Of a stretch of 8,008 nt of DNA, positions 1 to 6,159 are shown piece after piece (the first letter of the stretch is position 1; each line of letters begins with the position of its first letter). This DNA comes from Oscillospiraceae bacterium (lineage in GTDB: Bacteria; Bacillota; Clostridia; Oscillospirales; UBA929): the NCBI GenBank assembly GCA_031282535.1, contig JAITDM010000165.1, forward strand, positions 1 through 8,008, given 5' to 3'. The translations under genes were made by a program, and so were the position numbers. The notes beneath the pieces are model-generated. The model was given only the letters and a program-made list of their open reading frames with translations. It was not told the DNA's origin and searched no databases.

Positions 1-1149
1 AAACGGAATATGGTCTTTGTCGCCCAGTGTGATGACAGAGGAGGCGCCCCCGTAGCTCACCGTCGCGATCGGATAATCAGCGTCGCCGCTCTCGCGCCCA
101 GCGCCCAGCGCGCAGGCCGCCAGCACCGCGGCGACCATCACCGCCACGGACGCGGCAAGGGCGGCGCGGGTGTGCTTTTTGTTTTTCATAATCGCCGCAA
201 GCCGCTCTTTCAGGCCCTTTTTGTCCTCGCACATCGTGGTGGACAGCACGGCGCGGGGCGTTTTGTCCGCCCCGTTCGGCAGACCGGGCGGGGACCCCGG
301 GTTGCCGGCGGCGATGTACAGGAGCGTTTCGCCGTAGTGCTGCCTGCCGTTCGGATCAAGATCGCGGACGACCGCCTCGTCGCAGGAGAGCTCGCAGGCG
401 CGGTCGATCTCGCGGCGGGTCAGCCAGACGATCGGGTTGAACCAATGCACGGCGCAGGCAAAGACCGACAGCCACTTGACCAGAATGTCTTTCCGCCGCC
501 AGTGGGTCAGCTCGTGGAGCAGGACGGCGCGCAGATGTTCGTCCGTGTACGCGCGGTCGGGCAGGACGACGACGGGGCGAAACAGCCCGATGAGCATGGG
601 TGTGGCCGCCTTTGCGTTGCGGTAAACCGGGACGGGGCAGTCGATATCGGTTACCACGTTATAGCGTCTGGTTTTGCGCAGGAAGACCGCGTAAACAACC
701 ATGTGGTACAGGAGCACCGCCGCAAAGCCAAAGGGATAGACGACTGACATCACATCCATGATGGGAAAAACCAGGCTCTCACCGGGTATGTCGTCATAAG
801 TTCGGTCGTAGAAGTCCTCGTCAGAGTGCAAAACGTCAATCGATTCCTCCGTGGACAGGGCGTATAATTGGACGGTTTCGTATATCGTGGCCGGCGCGCC
901 TTGTATCGTTCTGCCTGTGCCTGGCAGATAGACCGATTCGCCGCTGTCGCCCGGCAGCGTCACAAACCGCGAGACAGGCACGAGCAGTGCCGCGATAACC
1001 ACCAACCACAGATAGTACCCGGCCGTCTTGGGGAGCCGGTTCTTGATGATGGACTTTAGTGCGAACAGCAGCAGCGCGACGGCACTGCCGGAGGCGGTCA
1101 TCACGATCAGCGTCCGCAGCGCATCCAGATAGATCTTTTCATCAATCAT
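1..1149 (-). CDS. BlaR1-type M56 family membrane metalloprotease / sensor (3' end cut by window edge)
   Basis: Translating the minus strand from the ATG at 1149 gives 383 uninterrupted residues to the window edge, so the C-terminus is missing. Family role (known for BlaR1/MecR1): an integral membrane zinc protease that, once an outside signal is sensed, triggers inactivation of the partner repressor. Seen here: hydrophobic segments at about residues 12-31, 45-62 and 131-157; the zinc-site motif HELTH at 212-216; an NPIVW motif at 238-242; and ELSCDEAV at 253-260, where E253 fits the third zinc ligand. A further membrane segment lies at about 328-350, followed by the start of an extracytoplasmic region. 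The start overlaps the repressor stop (ATGATTGA), implying translational coupling, with GGAGGG about 8 bases upstream. The outer domain is mostly outside the window, so it cannot be told whether it is a beta-lactam-binding domain. Many clostridial M56 proteins lack one. Family assignment is firm; the ligand is unknown. Confidence 0.93.
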   Translation of the reverse strand, partial: MIDEKIYLDALRTLIVMTASGSAVALLLFALKSIIKNRLPKTAGYYLWLVVIAALLVPVSRFVTLPGDSGESVYLPGTGRTIQGAPATIYETVQLYALSTEESIDVLHSDEDFYDRTYDDIPGESLVFPIMDVMSVVYPFGFAAVLLYHMVVYAVFLRKTRRYNVVTDIDCPVPVYRNAKAATPMLIGLFRPVVVLPDRAYTDEHLRAVLLHELTHWRRKDILVKWLSVFACAVHWFNPIVWLTRREIDRACELSCDEAVVRDLDPNGRQHYGETLLYIAAGNPGSPPGLPNGADKTPRAVLSTTMCEDKKGLKERLAAIMKNKKHTRAALAASVAVMVAAVLAACALGAGRESGDADYPIATVSYGGASSVITLGDKDHIPF

Positions 1150-1531
1150 CGTCGGCACCCTCCACCTTGAAGAACGCCCGAAGCTCGGCGATGTCCGTGT
1201 CCGACAGCTTGCCGCCCTGGCGGAGCGCGGCGACCATCTTCACCGCGCTGCCGTCAAACAGCTTGCCGAGCAGGGTTTCGCTCTCGCCCATCAAGTATTC
1301 CTGTTCCGTCACGGTCGGCACGTAGTGCGCCACGTCGCCCCGGCGGTCGTAGCCGGGGACTTCCTCGATGACGCCCTTGTCGCGCAGACGCACCATGTAC
1401 GTCTGCACCGTCGTCTTCTTCATCCCTTTTGTACGTTCGAGCTCGCGCAGCTCTGTGAACGTGAGCGGGCGCTTCTCGCGCCAGAAGATACGCATCATGT
1501 CAAGCTCGCAGTCTGAAATATTGGGTTTCAC
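1142..1531 (-). CDS. BlaI/MecI/CopY-family winged-helix transcriptional repressor
   Basis: 129 residues, the usual length for BlaI/MecI. The start is GTG at 1531, with GGAGGGG six bases upstream on the minus strand. Known family role: a dimeric repressor that binds a dyad in its own and its target promoters and is inactivated by proteolysis after the M56 partner is activated. Seen here: an N-terminal winged-helix region (about 1-75) with a recognition-helix-like stretch KKTTVQTYMVRLRDKG at 38-53 and a wing of charged residues near 60-68. A C-terminal dimerisation part (about 80-125) contains LFDGSAVKMV and LSDTDIAELR, matching the family pattern. At the position aligned by eye with the Asn-Phe cleavage site of MecI, this protein has Ala102-Leu103. 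It is the first gene of a two-gene operon with the M56 protease and is probably autoregulated. CopY (copper) is an alternative family member, but the M56 neighbour favours the BlaI type. Confidence 0.93.
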   Translation of the reverse strand: MKPNISDCELDMMRIFWREKRPLTFTELRELERTKGMKKTTVQTYMVRLRDKGVIEEVPGYDRRGDVAHYVPTVTEQEYLMGESETLLGKLFDGSAVKMVAALRQGGKLSDTDIAELRAFFKVEGADDD

Positions 1532-1552
1532 AGGCAGCCCCTCCCACTATGA

Positions 1553-1566
1553 ACTTATCGTTAAGT
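1553..1566. promoter_or_regulatory. Candidate operator of the BlaI-type repressor
   Basis: An inverted repeat ACTTA-TCGT-TAAGT has perfect 5-base arms around a 4-base centre. It lies between the -10 box of the leftward promoter and the repressor's ribosome binding site, covering the expected transcription start near 1562. A repressor bound there would block its own promoter, as in autoregulated bla/mec operons. It does not match the staphylococcal TACA-N2-TGTA core, so the assignment rests on position and symmetry only. Confidence 0.35.
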
Positions 1567-1568
1567 GC

Positions 1569-1597
1569 ATATTACACCATAGGTACGAATTTGTCAA
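1569..1597 (-). promoter_or_regulatory. Sigma-A-type promoter of the repressor-protease operon
   Basis: On the minus strand a perfect -35 box TTGACA (1597-1592) is followed after 17 bases by a -10 box TAATAT (1574-1569). The start codon at 1531 is about 30 bases downstream of the expected transcription start. Spacing and hexamers are close to the housekeeping consensus. Confidence 0.8.
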
Positions 1598-1712
1598 GAA
1601 ATATTTTCCTTCGGGTGCGGCTTTTTTGTGCGGTGGGGAGATGTGATCAGTTCTTCTGCGCGCCGCGGGCGTAAGCTTGTGTGCCGAAGGCGGACGAAAC
1701 GGCAAATTTTCG

Positions 1713-1741
1713 TTGACAAATGGCGCGTACACACGTATAAT
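1713..1741 (+). promoter_or_regulatory. Consensus sigma-A promoter driving the DUF177-rpmF gene cluster
   Basis: TTGACA at 1713-1718 and TATAAT at 1736-1741 are both perfect consensus hexamers, with a 17-base spacer. Transcription should start near 1748, giving a leader of about 50 bases before the GTG start at 1801. A fully consensus promoter fits high constitutive expression of a ribosomal protein operon. It diverges from the repressor promoter, with the two -35 boxes about 115 bases apart. Confidence 0.85.
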
Positions 1742-1800
1742 ATTTACCGTGCCTGTTTTTTCCCTCGTTTGGCCGAGATGACGCGCGGGTGGTGTGTTCC

Positions 1801-2295
1801 GTGAAATTGGCGCTGCGTGACGTGATCGAACAGCCGGGCGCGCGGGCGCCTTTTTGTTGCGAGTTCGATCTGTCCGACATGGAATTCCCTTGGGGCCGCC
1901 CGTTTCGGGCGCCTGTCCGCGCGCGGGGCGCCGTGATCAACACCGCCGGCGTGCTCACGCTGGAGGCTGTGCTGGAGACCGCGCTGTCGCTGACTTGCGA
2001 CCGTTGCGCCGTGGCGTATGAGAGGGAGACGACAATCCCCGTCGAAATGGTGATGGCCGAACAGCTGGCCGGCGACGAGGACGACGAGATCTACCTGCTG
2101 ACAGGCGACGAACTGGCGCTGGATGAAGTGCTGATTCCCGCGCTCGTGCTGTCGATGGAGATGAAACACCTCTGCCGCGAGGACTGCCGGGGCCTCTGTC
2201 CGCGTTGCGGGCACAATCTCAACGAGGGCCCGTGCGACTGCCCGCCGCCGGAGGGCGACGCGCGTTGGGCCGCCCTGCGGCAGTGGCGCCCGTGA
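1801..2295 (+). CDS. YceD/DUF177 family protein, encoded upstream of L32
   Basis: 164 residues from the GTG at 1801. This start is preferred over in-frame GTGs at 1789 and 1792 because it gives MKLALRDVIEQPG, matching the usual N-terminus of the family, and has GGGTGGTG about 7 bases upstream. The family (YceD in E. coli; plant homologues act in plastid 23S rRNA accumulation) is linked to large-subunit rRNA processing or assembly; the molecular role is not settled. Seen here: a CDRC pair at 66-69, an acidic stretch EDDE at 93-96, and a C-terminal cluster with Cys at 125, 129, 133, 136, 145 and 147 including GLCPRCGHNLN, the family's signature and a probable metal site. The next gene is rpmF, an arrangement conserved across many bacteria. 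First gene after the consensus promoter at 1713-1741. Confidence 0.93.
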   Translation: MKLALRDVIEQPGARAPFCCEFDLSDMEFPWGRPFRAPVRARGAVINTAGVLTLEAVLETALSLTCDRCAVAYERETTIPVEMVMAEQLAGDEDDEIYLLTGDELALDEVLIPALVLSMEMKHLCREDCRGLCPRCGHNLNEGPCDCPPPEGDARWAALRQWRP

Positions 2296-2354
2296 CGTCC
2301 GTGACGGTACTGCCCGGTCGTCGTGCCCGGCGGTAGCCCGGCGTTATAGAGAGT

Positions 2355-2369
2355 ATCACGTGATCACGT
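2355..2369. repeat. Two overlapping palindromes upstream of rpmF
   Basis: ATCACGTGAT (2355-2364) and ACGTGATCACGT (2358-2369) are both perfect palindromes sharing seven bases. They sit in the 161-base gap between the DUF177 gene and rpmF, about 90 bases before the rpmF start. They could be a protein-binding site or a short RNA hairpin; no promoter hexamers were found beside them. Function unknown. Confidence 0.4.
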
Positions 2370-2456
2370 TACGTTGCAATATGAAATTCCGAGAGCCGTC
2401 CTTTCACGCCGGGTTTGGCCGGGGAAGGCGTGCTTTTGATCAAAGGTGGTGTTTTC

Positions 2457-2657
2457 ATGGCAGTCCCCAAGAAAAAGACCTCGAAACAGCGCAAGCATCT
2501 GCGCCGCAGTGCCCATTGGAAGCTGGAGACCCCGCTGCTTGTCGCTTGCCCCAAGTGCGGTGAGCTGAAACTGTCGCACCGGGTGTGCCGTGCCTGTGGT
2601 ACGTACAACGGGCGCGACGTGTTGCATCTCGAAGACAAAAAGAAAAAGAAGGCCTGA
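2457..2657 (+). CDS. rpmF: 50S ribosomal protein L32 (bL32), zinc-binding form
   Basis: 66 residues from the ATG at 2457, with AAAGGTGG seven bases upstream. The reading frame is open 14 codons further upstream, but MAVPKKKTSKQRKHLRRSAHW is the standard L32 beginning. The protein is a small basic part of the large ribosomal subunit. Two CxxC pairs, CPKC at 31-34 and CRAC at 44-47, form the zinc ribbon; this is the four-cysteine version, not the cysteine-free paralogue that some bacteria make under zinc shortage. The C-terminus ends in a run of lysines (61-65). It follows the DUF177 gene, as is common. In many Firmicutes plsX or fapR-plsX lies nearby; none is present here. Confidence 0.98.
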   Translation: MAVPKKKTSKQRKHLRRSAHWKLETPLLVACPKCGELKLSHRVCRACGTYNGRDVLHLEDKKKKKA

Positions 2658-2714
2658 GGAACTGTTCAACAGCGGTCCGCGCCATCAGTTTGCAAGTGAC
2701 CATGGAACAGTTCC
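2658..2714. repeat. Pair of GGAAC-N-GTTC palindromes after rpmF
   Basis: GGAACTGTTC (2658-2667) starts right after the rpmF stop, and GGAACAGTTCC (2704-2714) follows 36 bases later. Each is a palindrome with a single central base, and the first can also pair with the second (2705-2714) as a 10-bp stem closing a 37-base loop. They could be a twin protein-binding site or an RNA structure that shapes the 3' end of the rpmF message. Function unknown. Confidence 0.45.
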
Positions 2715-2755
2715 CATGTGCCGACGGCACAGAGAGACAACGGGAGGCAACGGGC

Positions 2756-2780
2756 AGGGGCGGAGGAAAACTCCGCCCCT
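2756..2780 (+). terminator. Strong GC hairpin between rpmF and the DUF512 gene, no U-tract
   Basis: AGGGGCGGAG (2756-2765) and CTCCGCCCCT (2771-2780) form a perfect 10-bp stem with a GAAAA loop. The bases after it (CAATGGTT) are not a U-run, so it is not a classical intrinsic terminator. It may stabilise the rpmF message end, cause a pause, or terminate partially. It lies about 50 bases before the DUF512 start codon. Confidence 0.45.
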
Positions 2781-2830
2781 CAATGGTTCAAGAGTCCAAT
2801 CGGAGCGCTGTCTCCGGAGGAGGAAACCGC

Positions 2831-4144
2831 ATGGCCGCCGTCATCACCGGCGTGGACGCCGGCTCTCCGGCCGCGCGCGCCGGCATCGAGCCGGGGGAGA
2901 CGCTGCTCTCCGTGTCGGGGCGCCCCGTCCGCGACGTGCTCGACTACCGGTTTTATACCTACGACGCCCGGCTGACGCTGACGCTCGACCGGGCGGGGAC
3001 GCGGCGCACGGTGTCCGTGCGGAAAGCGGAGGGCGCGGATCTGGGGCTCACGTTTGAGACATATCTGATGGACACGCAGCACCGCTGCCGGAACCGCTGT
3101 GTGTTCTGTTTTGTCGATCAGCTCCCGCGCGGCCTGCGGCCCTCTTTGTATTTCAAAGACGACGACGCCCGCCTCAGCTTTTTGCTGGGGCAGTATATCA
3201 CGCTGACAAACCTGTCGGAAGAGGAACTGGAGCGCATCTGCGCGCAACGCGTCAGCCCGCTCCACATCTCGGTGCACGCGACCGACCCCGAGGTGCGCCG
3301 CCTTCTGCTGGGCAACCGGCGCGCCGGGGATTGCCTGCCGCGGCTGCGCAGGCTGGCGGCGCACGGCGTCGAGATGCACACGCAGGTGGTGGTGTGCCCG
3401 GAGCTGAACGACGGGGCGGTCCTGGCGCGGACCCTCGCGGATCTCACGGCGCTGTACCCGGCCGTGGCCAGCGTCTCCGTCGTGCCTGTCGGCCTCACAA
3501 AGCACCGCGCGGGGCTCTACCCCATCACCCCCTTCGACGGACCGCGGGCCGCCGCCGTGCTGGCGGCTGTGGACGCCGCGGCGGCGGACTGCCGCGCGCG
3601 GTACGGCGCCGGCGTCGTCTACGGCGCGGATGAGCTCTACCTGCTCTCCGGCCGGCCGCTGCCGGACGAGGCGGCCTACGACGGCTACCCGCAGCTCGAA
3701 AACGGCGTGGGGATGCTGCGGCTCTTTGAGACGGAATTTTTCCAAGAATTGGAAACAATCGAAGCATCCGGACCGATTGCCCCGTTCACGCTGGCCACGG
3801 GCCGGGCCGCCGCCCCGTTTTTGCGGCGGCTGATGGAGAGCATGGCGCACCGTCTGCCCGCGCTTCCGTTTGCGGTGATCGCCGTGGAGAACCATCTGTT
3901 TGGCCCCGGGGTGACGGTGGCCGGGCTTCTCGGCGGGCGGGATTTGATCCGCGCGCTCACGGGCCGCGTGGCGGGCCGTCGCGTGTTCATCCCGCAGAGC
4001 GTGCTGCGCCACGACGGCGACGTCTGTCTGGACGACGTGTCCCCGGCGGAGATCGCGCAGGCCATCGGCGCGCCGGTGACGCCGGTGCCGAACGACGGGG
4101 CGGCGCTGGTCAGAAACATTTTGTCGGCGGGCGAATGTTCATGA
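2831..4144 (+). CDS. PDZ - radical SAM - DUF512 family protein
   Basis: 437 residues, normal length for the family. The start is the ATG at 2831, seven bases after GGAGGAGG (2816-2823); the frame is open further upstream, but that part is non-homologous leader. Domain order: a PDZ-like domain at about 4-65 (GSPAARAGIEPGETLLSVSG); an iron-sulfur/SAM motif C86-x3-C90-x2-C93 (CRNRCVFCF) within a partial radical SAM fold; the conserved stretch VVPVGLTKHRAGLYPI at 218-232; and the DUF512 region at about 230-430 with QLENGVGMLRLFE (288-300), VENHLFGPGVTVAGLL (352-367) and DGDVCLDDVS (395-404). The cluster predicts a [4Fe-4S]-dependent SAM enzyme. To my knowledge no reaction or substrate is established, although the gene is often found beside der in Clostridia, hinting at a link to ribosome or translation function. 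That link is inference from synteny. Confidence 0.93.
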   Translation: MAAVITGVDAGSPAARAGIEPGETLLSVSGRPVRDVLDYRFYTYDARLTLTLDRAGTRRTVSVRKAEGADLGLTFETYLMDTQHRCRNRCVFCFVDQLPRGLRPSLYFKDDDARLSFLLGQYITLTNLSEEELERICAQRVSPLHISVHATDPEVRRLLLGNRRAGDCLPRLRRLAAHGVEMHTQVVVCPELNDGAVLARTLADLTALYPAVASVSVVPVGLTKHRAGLYPITPFDGPRAAAVLAAVDAAAADCRARYGAGVVYGADELYLLSGRPLPDEAAYDGYPQLENGVGMLRLFETEFFQELETIEASGPIAPFTLATGRAAAPFLRRLMESMAHRLPALPFAVIAVENHLFGPGVTVAGLLGGRDLIRALTGRVAGRRVFIPQSVLRHDGDVCLDDVSPAEIAQAIGAPVTPVPNDGAALVRNILSAGECS

Positions 4145-4149
4145 TTTTG

Positions 4150-4257
4150 CCACACATTTGGGATACAATGGATGGGAGGTCCCATCGATACTAAATGTGG
4201 GTTGCACCTGCAACCCACAACCCAAAATTTGTTTTCTGTCGCCGCGAAGCGGCGACA
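4150..4257. repeat. Cluster of three palindromic hairpins before the GNAT gene
   Basis: The 145-base gap after the DUF512 gene holds three perfect inverted repeats in a row. First: GATGGGA-GG-TCCCATC (4171-4186). Second: TGTGGGTTGCA-CC-TGCAACCCACA (4196-4219, 11-base arms). Third: TGTCGCCGC-GAA-GCGGCGACA (4237-4257, 9-base arms). In addition CACATTT (4153-4159) can pair with AAATGTG (4193-4199) around the first hairpin, which would compete with the second. A short AT-rich stretch (about 4219-4236) separates the second and third. No U-tract follows any stem. It may be a dispersed intergenic palindromic repeat or a regulatory leader of the acetyltransferase gene. Confidence 0.6.
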
Positions 4258-4289
4258 AGGTGCTGAAGATGGAGAGGGGAGGCGGCCGG

Positions 4290-4715
4290 ATGCTGGCGCT
4301 GCGGGAGATTGCGCCCGGAGGGGACGCCGCGCCCGCCTTCGCGGTCCGCGAGGCGGTCTTTGTCCGCGAGCAGGGCGTTCCGCCGGCACACGAGTGGGAC
4401 GACTGCGACCCGATTTCGTTCCATGTCGTACTGTGCCGGGACGGCGCGCCGATCGCCTGCGGGCGGGTGTACGCGGAGGGCTCCACCGCGGTGCTGGGCC
4501 GCGTCGCGGTGCTGCCGGCGGAGCGCCGGAAAGGGCACGCGCTGCAGATCTGCCGCGCGCTGATCGACATCGCCGCGCGGCTGGGGGCGCAGAGGCTGAC
4601 GCTGCACGCGCAGACGCACGCGGCGCCGCTCTACGAGAAGCTGGGCTTCGTCCGCGTCGGGCCGGAGTTCCTCGAAGAGGGCATCGTCCATGTCCGGATG
4701 GACCGACGCCTGTGA
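4290..4715 (+). CDS. GNAT family N-acetyltransferase, YjcF-like
   Basis: 141 residues from the ATG at 4290, with GGGGAGG (4276-4282) seven bases upstream; an in-frame ATG at 4269 is a weaker alternative. GNAT enzymes move an acetyl group from acetyl-CoA to an amine. Seen here: EAVFVREQGVPPAHEWDDCD (21-40), typical of the YjcF-like subgroup; the acetyl-CoA pyrophosphate-binding signature RVAVLPAERRKGHA (71-84), where RRKGHA fits R-x-x-G-x-A; and a C-terminal LYEKLGFVRVGPEF (114-127) followed by EEGIVHVRM, the usual GNAT end. The substrate cannot be told from sequence. It sits between the DUF512 gene and der in the same direction but behind a hairpin-rich gap, so it may be controlled separately or be a local insertion into the usual gene order. 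Confidence 0.92.
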   Translation: MLALREIAPGGDAAPAFAVREAVFVREQGVPPAHEWDDCDPISFHVVLCRDGAPIACGRVYAEGSTAVLGRVAVLPAERRKGHALQICRALIDIAARLGAQRLTLHAQTHAAPLYEKLGFVRVGPEFLEEGIVHVRMDRRL

Positions 4716-4761
4716 CACGCGCAATACGGTTTGAGGCGGACGCGGCGGCACGCGGATCCGC

Positions 4762-4778
4762 CGGCGCAGACAGCGCCG
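4762..4778. other. Short GC hairpin upstream of der
   Basis: CGGCGC-AGACA-GCGCCG forms a perfect 6-bp stem in the 106-base gap between the GNAT gene and der. Flanking GC-rich bases could extend it with bulges. There is no U-tract. In DNA this GC-rich such a stem may be chance. Confidence 0.25.
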
Positions 4779-4821
4779 CCGGCCCCCGGAGGGGCGGGCG
4801 CGCGGAGAGGTGGTGAGGTCC

Positions 4822-6144
4822 GTGGCAAAGCCCGTGGTGGCCATTGTGGGGCGTCCCAATGTGGGCAAGAGTATGTTGTTCAACAAACTGGCGGGCCGCC
4901 GCCTGTCGATCGTCGAGGATACGCCGGGCGTGACCCGGGACCGGCTGTACGCCGACTGCGAGTGGAACGGACGGTCCTTTTCCCTGGTGGACACCGGCGG
5001 CATCGAGCCCCACACGGACGACGCCGTGCTGCGCTTCATGCGCACGCAGGCGGAGATCGCGATTCGCGGCGCCGACGTCATCGTTTTGATGGCCGACCTG
5101 CGCGCCGGCGTGACGGCCGCGGACGAGGCGGTGGCCCAGATGCTGCTGCGCGCGCGCCGGCCCGTGCTGCTCGCCGTGAACAAGGCCGACGCGACGGGGC
5201 CCGCGGACGCCGGCCTGTTTGAGTTCTATCAGCTCGGACTCGGCGACCCGTACCCGATCTCCGCGCTGCACGGACTCGGGACAGGGGACCTGCTGGACGC
5301 CTGTGTGGCGCTCTTTCCGGCGGAGACGCCGGAGGAGGCCGAGGCGGAGCGCATTCGGGTGGCGATCATCGGCAAGCCCAATGTGGGGAAGTCGTCGCTG
5401 GTCAACCGGATCCTGGGCGAGGAACGGGTCATCGTCAGCGACACGCCGGGCACCACGCGCGACGCGGTCGACAGCGAGTTTGAAAACGAATACGGCCGGT
5501 ACCTGCTGATCGACACGGCGGGGATGCGCAAGCGGGCCCGCGTGGACGACAACATCGAGTATTACAGCGTGCTCCGCGCGCACATGGCCGTGGAGCGGGC
5601 CGACGTCTGTCTGATCCTGATCGACGCCGTCGAGGGCGTGACCGAGCAGGACACCAAGGTCGCGGGGCTGGCGCACGAGGCCGGACGGTTATCCGTCGTC
5701 GTCGTGAACAAGTGGGACCTCGTGGAAAAGGACGAGAAGACGATGGACCAAAAGCGCCGCGAGATCAAAGACCGGCTGGCTTTTATGTCCTATGCGCCCG
5801 TGATCTTCATCTCCGCCCTGACGGGGCGGCGCGTCGACAAGCTCTTTGCGCAGATTCAGTTTGTACTCGAACAGGGGAGAATGCGCATTGGCACGGGCCA
5901 GCTCAACAATGTGCTGGCCGACGCGCAGGCCCGTGTGCAGCCCCCCTCGGACAAGGGCCGCCGCCTCAAGGTGCTCTACATGACCCAGGCAGGGATCCTG
6001 CCGCCCCACTTCGTCGTTTTTGTCAACGACCCGCGCCTCTTTCATTTTTCCTACCGGCGTTACCTCGAAAATCAGATTCGCGCCACCTTTGGCCTCACCG
6101 GCGCGCCTGTCCGGATGACGGTGCGCCAGCGCGGCGGGGAGTAG
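4822..6144 (+). CDS. der: Ribosome biogenesis GTPase Der (EngA)
   Basis: 440 residues, the standard length. The GTG at 4822 is chosen because it yields MAKPVVAIVGRPNVGKS and lies 8 bases after AGAGGTGG; GTGs at 4810 and 4813 are in frame but too close to the binding site. Der is an essential GTPase with two tandem G domains and a KH-like C-terminal domain that acts in late 50S subunit assembly. G domain 1: GRPNVGKS (10-17), DTGG (57-60), NKAD (120-123). G domain 2: GKPNVGKS (184-191), DTAG (231-234), NKWD (296-299). The KH-like domain spans about 352-437, with PPHFVVFVNDP at 394-404. The linker between G domains is acidic (ETPEEAEAE, 168-176). All nucleotide-binding motifs are intact. The plsY start is 15 bases downstream, so co-transcription is very likely. 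Confidence 0.98.
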   Translation: MAKPVVAIVGRPNVGKSMLFNKLAGRRLSIVEDTPGVTRDRLYADCEWNGRSFSLVDTGGIEPHTDDAVLRFMRTQAEIAIRGADVIVLMADLRAGVTAADEAVAQMLLRARRPVLLAVNKADATGPADAGLFEFYQLGLGDPYPISALHGLGTGDLLDACVALFPAETPEEAEAERIRVAIIGKPNVGKSSLVNRILGEERVIVSDTPGTTRDAVDSEFENEYGRYLLIDTAGMRKRARVDDNIEYYSVLRAHMAVERADVCLILIDAVEGVTEQDTKVAGLAHEAGRLSVVVVNKWDLVEKDEKTMDQKRREIKDRLAFMSYAPVIFISALTGRRVDKLFAQIQFVLEQGRMRIGTGQLNNVLADAQARVQPPSDKGRRLKVLYMTQAGILPPHFVVFVNDPRLFHFSYRRYLENQIRATFGLTGAPVRMTVRQRGGE

Positions 6145-6159
6145 CTTCGGGAGGTTTTT

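Noticed and set aside
112..124. LAAC lipobox-like residues (343-346) in the M56 protease
   Set aside because: They lie in an internal transmembrane segment, not at the end of an N-terminal signal peptide.
10..747. A 245-codon open frame on the plus strand
   Set aside because: Antisense to the M56 protease, whose HELTH and ELSCDEAV motifs prove the minus-strand reading.
1713..1760. A second repressor operator within the rightward promoter (TAC-ACAC-GTA)
   Set aside because: Only 3-base arms match and the stretch does not share the leftward dyad sequence, so joint control of the ribosomal operon is not supported.
2658..2714. LexA box reading of the GAAC...GTTC palindromes
   Set aside because: The Firmicute LexA box has four bases between GAAC and GTTC; here only one base separates them.
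2781..2796. GGTTCAAGAGTCC-like stretch resembling a tRNA T-arm
   Set aside because: The matching acceptor, D and anticodon arms could not be found upstream; the preceding hairpin does not fit a cloverleaf.
2780..4012. A 410-codon open frame on the minus strand
   Set aside because: Antisense to the radical SAM/DUF512 gene, rich in Arg/His/Gln repeats without family motifs.
4147..4169. Promoter upstream of the GNAT gene using TACAAT at 4164-4169
   Set aside because: The only -35-like hexamer (TTGCCA at 4147) leaves an 11-base spacer, too short for a sigma-A promoter.
3685..5676. A 663-codon open frame on the minus strand
   Set aside because: Antisense to the DUF512, GNAT and der genes, with no recognisable domain and shadow-like composition.
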